DNA of 64,000 bases from Atkinsonella hypoxylon (lineage: Eukaryota; Ascomycota; Sordariomycetes; Hypocreales; Clavicipitaceae), in contig JFHB01000019.1 of NCBI GenBank assembly GCA_000729835.1, positions 124,001 to 188,000 on the forward strand. Reading direction: 5' to 3'. Shown here piece after piece: positions 58,631 to 64,000 of the stretch (within the stretch, counting starts at the first letter, position 1; each line of letters opens with the position of its first letter). The notes beneath the pieces are model-generated. The model was not told the DNA's origin. It ran no database searches and saw only the letters and a list, made by a program, of their open reading frames with translations. The position numbers and the translations under genes are program-made.

Positions 58631-61013
58631 GATGCAGCACCACAACCCTCCCCCCCCGGCTGTGCATGTTGTCTGAGCCCCCATGCTCTATCCGCCTAGT
58701 CCTTAACTAGACATTGAACAAGGCTGGTAGGTAGTTATGCCGGTGGGGAATTGAACCAGACATTGAAATCCGAATTGCCAGCACCGACATGGAAACGTTG
58801 ACAACATGACATTATCCCGCCGCTCTTGTTCCACATGAATCCAGTCTACGGAATACAAGGCCAAGGATGGAGTAGGAAAGACAAAGCCGCAAAACATGCT
58901 GCGGATACCACTATGACCGCACCCAAGATTGAATGAACAGCCCACCAGATCAACGGAGTGTCTGCTGCTCCATTGTGTTGCAATTGATGTTATTTGTTGA
59001 TGGTCTCGTCTCGACCGTCGTTCTTTGCACTACCGTCGAGCGATGGAACGCGGGAGGCAAGGACGCGGATAAACGGGCAGAGAAAAGGAAAAGGTAAAAA
59101 AAAAAAGAGACAAGGGCAAAGAAAGTAAAGAACAGTACAGATTGCTGGTTATACAGCGATGTGATCCAACGCTGTGTGGTTGTATTGATCGATGCATTGC
59201 GCTGCTTCACGGCTAGAGGAAACGCAGAGCTGCTTTGCGAGGTCATAAGGCGCGATCCATGCAGCGGCTGATATTCGAGCTTGTGCAGGCAGGTCAGCCC
59301 GGCCCAGTCCGGATCGGATTTACAGACCACTCAGAGACGATTAGGAAGCCTTTCACTGTTTGACATGGCATGGTATGAATCAGTATGATGCATTAGATCA
59401 AGAAGCCAATCTCCAATCTCATCTTGCACGCACATGGACATTGTCCCTCGACACGACCAAGCCGTTTCCCCCTCCTTTTGCCGATCCATCTATGAGGTGG
59501 TCAAATTACGTGACCTGTCTTAAGGAGAGTGGTGAGTGATGGGGGCACATTATGAAATCTGTCCCCGCGTGCCATCCTTAAACCCGCTACTCCGTGCTCC
59601 ATAATACCAAACTCCATACGGAGTACACGAACCAAGTCACCCCACCCCCCGGGAGGTGCCTCAGAATCAGAATAGAAAAAAAAAAAAAAGGGCTGATAAA
59701 CCTGCATTGCCGAACATTCCGCCTGCAATGCCAGCACCGTCCGTCCGAAGGGCGGATTGCTGATCACACCTGCAAGTCCCTGGCCTCGCTTCCACTGCCT
59801 ATCAAACCCTGGCTGGCCGTTCAGCCATCTGCCACGCCGTCAAAAAATTTAGCAATAAGCAATTTACATACCATCCCGCCTGCTTCGGTGTTCATTTCTG
59901 ACAACAAAGGCGCAAATTCATGGGGAAGAACACCGGATATTATTATCCACCATCACATATACGTCAGTGCCTACCTAGGTCCCGTACTCACGCAGGTGAC
60001 AATTTAATCTGGTAGTCAGCTCGTGTGATCAGTCCCTTTCGCTACCAGATTCAAAGTATCACCTGCGCGGGAGCTACACGCTAGGTAGGTACCTACCTAA
60101 CCTGAGCAGGTGGGTCCACAGATACCCCCCACTGGGGTTATTACGAGACTGCTTTATTTCTGAACGCGACAAAGGATGAACGGATTAAGCAATACGGAGG
60201 AAACGTAGCGTCCACTGGTCTGACCCCAAATTATTTCCACTAGTTCTTGTAGCTACATGTACATGAATCCTTTTGTCCCTTGGCTCTGCTGCAGTTCTCC
60301 CCAAGCTCGCCAGGCCCCTGTAGCCCTGACTGTGTGTGTGTCGTCAAATCCCATTGTCTTACTCATCCGTTCAGCGAGGTCAAATTCCGACGTTGAATCA
60401 GAGCACGTCCGCCGGACGGGAGGAAAGAGGAAGTCTCCAGACGACTGATTGACCCCTTCATTTGTCCTTTCCCTTCCTGCCTTCGTCATCCTGCCAACCT
60501 AGCCCCCCCCCCTTAGCGGCGATCGGCTACCTGTCAACTCGAGGCTGCAACACAACCATCCAGCAGCATCCGGGATCATCACTCCCTTCCCATCCCCTTC
60601 TCCATCTTATCAACCACTCTTTGCACTGCATCTCGCCGTGCTCTATGTCGTATGCGTTTGTCCCATTGAACAACCACTCCGCACCCTAGGACGGCTTCCT
60701 GATTCTTTTCTTGCTGGTCAAGGAAGAGATAGAACTGAGACGGCAAACTGGCTAAAAACTCCAACCTCTCGGGGATTTTGGATCATTCCATCCTGCCCAC
60801 GCCATTTCTTTGCCCGTCTCACCTCTTCTTTGATCTTGACTAAAGCCGTTACTTTCCCTGCCGGCCAGAGCTCAAGTTGTCAGAAGGGATGCACAACTGA
60901 AGAGATACACCTTTCCCCTCTCTACGCCTTTGTGAGAGCAAGTTTTGTCCATCCTTTCATCTGGGCGTCATTTACGACAAGCTTATACACAGGCAAAACC
61001 TCACTCGCGCAAC

Positions 61014-64000
61014 ATGAGCTCGGTCATTGTCATGTCTCCCGCTCTGCAGCAGCCCATACGACCACACTCCGCATTCGAACTTGAAAGTTCGACTGATTCG
61101 TATTTCGATCTGCCACACCACCACCGTACAGGTCCAGGCCCTACCGCTGCTACCGCCCCAGTTACGAGGGACAGTGCCCCTGGTGACTCCCAAGCCTCGT
61201 CGTCTCGTCCGAGAGACTTTGATTTGATAACTTGCAGTACCGACTTTGAACTAAACTACCATGCCGTCACGCATCCGGCTCCACTGTCGCCACCCAAAGA
61301 TGTCGAACCCAGCCCGACGCCGTATTCCAAGCCATCAGGGCAGCCTTCAACAGCACGCAGCAAGAAAAGTTCACTAATCGAAAGACCTCGTGCATGGCTC
61401 ACACTGAACAGCAAATCTGCCAAGGATACTACCACTTCATCTCATGACAAATCGGCAAACCCGAAGGATGTCCTGTCGTCGCAGCAGCTATCCAAAATGC
61501 AGGCAGAACGTAGTCTCTCCGCGCCAGAAAGCTTTGCTCATTTTGCACGACGTTCCTGGCTGTCTCGCGTCTCTCGATCGTCCTCACCCAAGACTATACC
61601 GGAAAAGGCAAGCGAACAGGCCACAGATGGTGGTGATGAACCAACGCGAACTGCTAACAAGATGAAGCCATCCAAAACACCTCACCGGTTACAAATAATT
61701 ACAAGCAACGACCAAGAAGAAGGGGCGGCGACAATGAATCTGTTGAAACCAACTGCGAAGCCAATCATAGTGTCCACTTCATACCTCTCAAAGATGAAGC
61801 CGAAACAGCCAACCAACTTCTTTGGGCGAGATGGCCCGGAATCGGATCACAGTTGTGCTTCTTCCTCCACGAGTCTCAACCGTACATCCGAGAGTATCCA
61901 AACCAGCGCTTCCCGGTCTATCTGCAGCGATGGCAATACGAGCGCCCCCATCACGGACGAGTCATGCATTGAGATGACGCCGAAGATTCGGGATCCTCTC
62001 TGGTCAAGGTTCAAAACACTCGATGTCGAAGTGAAAAGCTCCAGCTCTATTAAACAAACAGCTCAACGAGTCGCACAGGTGCAATCCGTTCTGCTCCCGT
62101 TCTTGAGGGAAACAAGAGACCACCCGTCCAACAAGACGATTGCGCTCGAGGATGTGGAGCGACGAGCTATGGTGCTCAACAAATGGTGGAATTCGCTTCT
62201 TGATATGCTTCAAGGACCTCTGCCACAGCCCATTCCTGGCATGGACCGTCCGATCCTGCTTGAAGCAGCGACTATGCTCATGATGCGACCAGAATGGAGG
62301 CAATCCACCTCTTACCTACAGCCCTTGGCAGAGCGTTCACCCTCGGAGCGTGTCCGCTCGAGACCTTGGACGAATGCGTCCAAATCAACAACTGATAGCT
62401 TTTCCCACTTGGAAATGCTTGTAGAGTCGGCTGAACATAACGTGAGGACCATGTTTGTGTCCAATTTGGTAAAGCAAATGGCATATGTTGTCGAGAAAAT
62501 GTCTTTGCGCCACGCTCCTTTAAGTCTAGTCAACTTTTCCGGGAAGACATGTGCTTATGCCTTCTTCTTTGCCCCGGGTGTTGCTGATGTTCTGCTTCGA
62601 CTTTGGGGCCTTACTCCTGAGCTGATCAGGCGAACTGGATCCGCATTAGGACTTCCCCGAAGGGATACTGGTGAAAGCGATGACATTGTTGCGCTCTTCC
62701 CACCCAAGCTGGGCATCTTCGGTTGGTCATCGCCGCGAGCAGTGTGGGATACTCTGAAACAGATGCCTAAAATGCCGCTCATTGTTGCCAGAATTCCGTG
62801 GACTGGGCCTTGGGTTGCCAGATGGAAGGGACGAGACACTGATTTGTTCTTTATTTTTTGCAAATACTTTCACGTTCTTTCCGACCAGTTCATCCCAGCC
62901 GGCCTCCCGCTCACCGAAAAGGCTCGATCACCAGCATTTGCACTGGTTCATGCACAGCTCCTCTCCATTGTGGACTCGACCATTCATAGGCAAGCTGGAC
63001 TGGACCAGTTACTCGGCACGCCACTCATTGATTGTGTAACGGGGCCTGACGCCACAGCGCTGGCTCTACCTTTACCACCTACTAATCTGATGAAGAGCAT
63101 GAGTGAAAATCGACTCGTGATTTTGTTGAAAGACTTTTTGTCAGACGACGCTAGTGGCCTAGCAAGTGTACGACATACCTTTGCAGAAACGTTCGCAGTG
63201 CTGGTCAAGGCTGCTGCATGCAAGATCTCTCTGTACAACAACGCGGCCTGTTTCACATTGTGTGACTTCCTTGAAGAAGTATTGATGATCTACCACGAAT
63301 TCGAACCAATGTCCAGCAGCTACATCGATTGGCCCTTTTGGATCGATGTCTGCAAGAAGATGTCATGTTCGATGAACACCGTGACGGAAGTACGCATGCT
63401 CTCGTTCATCTTCACCATTTGGGACGCTGTCGCGAAGGACTCGCGCAGGAAGATGAGCGTCTGTTTGGACTGGCTGCTTACGGAGGAATCCTTCAATACG
63501 TTCTTCAACAATTGGTGCCCAATGGTCCGAGCCTATTACCAACGTCTGGTGTGCTGGAGAATGTGTCGATATACTGGCGCAGCGGATGACTTAGATATCA
63601 ATATTTATCTCACTGCTTCGGCAAGACTCAGGATGAACTGGGCACATTACCTCTACCTGAAACAAGCTGCCGAAGAGAGTGGCTGCACACCACCATCTAC
63701 TGCGCCTATGTCGCCTGCTATGGGCAAGAAATTCATGATCATTCGGCAAGAGGTCAGCTTGCCTCAAAAGGGACTGTTTATGGGCTTTGACACCTTCGCA
63801 AGGGCCAAGAACAATCAATCTTTTTCAGGCAACGACAGTCCAGCAGCGAGCGGGCTTGCGCGCTCCGATACTAAGAAACGGTGGTCTCTTCTTGGTAAAG
63901 TGTTGTCCATGACGTCTGGTAATGGTTCGCAGAGTCCAGCCGATGAGCTGCCGAGGAGTAGGAGTGATCCATCGGGGCTGCAACGAGAGTTGGTAGAACC
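61014..64000 (+). CDS. DUF1765/UPF0592 family protein, 3' truncated by the window
   Basis: From the ATG at 61014 one frame stays open to the end of the window: 995 codons without a stop or need for an intron. The first ~330 residues are disordered, Ser/Pro/Lys-rich with short basic patches. The conserved region starts near RDPLWSRFKTLDVEV and includes AMVLNKWWNSLLDML, VNFSGKTCAYAFFFAPGVADVLLRLW, ARIPWTGPWVARWKGRDTDLFF, SSSYIDWPFWIDVCKKM and NWAHYLYLKQAAEES (each within a longer aligned stretch). These fit the fungal DUF1765 family (S. pombe C7D4.03c type), recognised from memory. Biochemical role unknown; proposed membrane association rests on hydrophobic helices only. The Ser-rich C-terminal part (KKRWSLLGKVLSM) continues beyond the window. 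Confidence 0.85.
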   Translation, partial: MSSVIVMSPALQQPIRPHSAFELESSTDSYFDLPHHHRTGPGPTAATAPVTRDSAPGDSQASSSRPRDFDLITCSTDFELNYHAVTHPAPLSPPKDVEPSPTPYSKPSGQPSTARSKKSSLIERPRAWLTLNSKSAKDTTTSSHDKSANPKDVLSSQQLSKMQAERSLSAPESFAHFARRSWLSRVSRSSSPKTIPEKASEQATDGGDEPTRTANKMKPSKTPHRLQIITSNDQEEGAATMNLLKPTAKPIIVSTSYLSKMKPKQPTNFFGRDGPESDHSCASSSTSLNRTSESIQTSASRSICSDGNTSAPITDESCIEMTPKIRDPLWSRFKTLDVEVKSSSSIKQTAQRVAQVQSVLLPFLRETRDHPSNKTIALEDVERRAMVLNKWWNSLLDMLQGPLPQPIPGMDRPILLEAATMLMMRPEWRQSTSYLQPLAERSPSERVRSRPWTNASKSTTDSFSHLEMLVESAEHNVRTMFVSNLVKQMAYVVEKMSLRHAPLSLVNFSGKTCAYAFFFAPGVADVLLRLWGLTPELIRRTGSALGLPRRDTGESDDIVALFPPKLGIFGWSSPRAVWDTLKQMPKMPLIVARIPWTGPWVARWKGRDTDLFFIFCKYFHVLSDQFIPAGLPLTEKARSPAFALVHAQLLSIVDSTIHRQAGLDQLLGTPLIDCVTGPDATALALPLPPTNLMKSMSENRLVILLKDFLSDDASGLASVRHTFAETFAVLVKAAACKISLYNNAACFTLCDFLEEVLMIYHEFEPMSSSYIDWPFWIDVCKKMSCSMNTVTEVRMLSFIFTIWDAVAKDSRRKMSVCLDWLLTEESFNTFFNNWCPMVRAYYQRLVCWRMCRYTGAADDLDINIYLTASARLRMNWAHYLYLKQAAEESGCTPPSTAPMSPAMGKKFMIIRQEVSLPQKGLFMGFDTFARAKNNQSFSGNDSPAASGLARSDTKKRWSLLGKVLSMTSGNGSQSPADELPRSRSDPSGLQRELVE

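Larger units (their letters stand above)
53984..61013. other. 7.0 kb gene-poor, repeat-bearing region
   Basis: No open frame shows family similarity, codon-like composition over a useful length or splice-supported extension. It holds a MITE-like element (57727-58084), TACCTACCTAGGTAGG palindromes, a 10-bp tandem repeat (58586-58630), T runs (about 55569-55583 and 56997-57015), TACGGAGTA motifs and a tRNA-like relic (57402-57448). The last 400 bp are CT-rich and form the leader of the next gene. A short or fast-evolving gene could be missed here. Confidence 0.5.

Noticed and set aside
58950..59330. Minus-strand frame of 126 codons with a hydrophobic middle
   Set aside because: The hydrophobic part comes from an A-rich run on the plus strand (poly-Phe coding); no other support.

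Overview
The window is nuclear DNA of a filamentous ascomycete, most likely a member of the Sordariomycetes and probably the Hypocreales. The reasons are short introns of about 50-150 bp with GTRNGT donors and CTNAC branch points close to the acceptor, two to six exons per gene, a class II hydrophobin with near-standard cysteine spacing, many dispersed TACCTAGGTA-type palindromes, and roughly balanced base composition. There is no CRISPR, no operon structure, no rRNA gene and no convincing tRNA. I rebuilt 22 protein-coding genes, most of them spliced. All exon joins were made by reading splice sites and checking phase and family similarity by eye; no search was run.

Left part (0-18 kb): calnexin (ER folding chaperone), mitochondrial methylmalonate-semialdehyde dehydrogenase, an F-box protein, then a looser accessory stretch with a phenol-hydroxylase-type FAD monooxygenase, a 3.8 kb gene-poor gap holding a perfect inverted repeat, a short-chain dehydrogenase of the retinol-dehydrogenase type, and a Ser/Thr-rich single-pass membrane protein whose 5' end looks damaged.

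Middle (19-48 kb), gene-dense and conserved: PUF6 and a Gir2/RWD protein head to head; Acl4 (ribosomal protein L4 chaperone) and riboflavin synthase head to head; Mus81 nuclease; phosphoacetylglucosamine mutase; a PRMT1-type arginine methyltransferase with two micro-exons; NSA2 and mitochondrial bL21m head to head; Mps1 kinase and Per1 (GPI lipid remodelling) head to head; a bHLH regulator; and P5C dehydrogenase (proline catabolism). Several genes between 19 and 36 kb serve ribosome assembly or translation (PUF6, GIR2, ACL4, NSA2, bL21m). The three promoters upstream of PUF6, ACL4 and NSA2 all carry an AAATTTT-cored element like the yeast RRPE.

Right part (48-64 kb), gene-poor and repeat-rich: a TATA-box class II hydrophobin standing alone, a large PhoD-like metallophosphatase, a 7 kb stretch without recognisable genes, and the first 995 codons of a DUF1765/UPF0592 protein that runs off the end. 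Two copies of a short element with inverted termini (48.9 and 57.7-58.1 kb) look like a MITE family.

Most notable observations: two genes (PUF6 and the membrane protein) need a one-base change at a homopolymer to join well-supported coding parts; PRMT1 contains 14- and 20-nt exons; the NSA2 first coding exon is only the ATG; PER1 uses a GC-AG intron. I did not find a clearly new multi-gene system.
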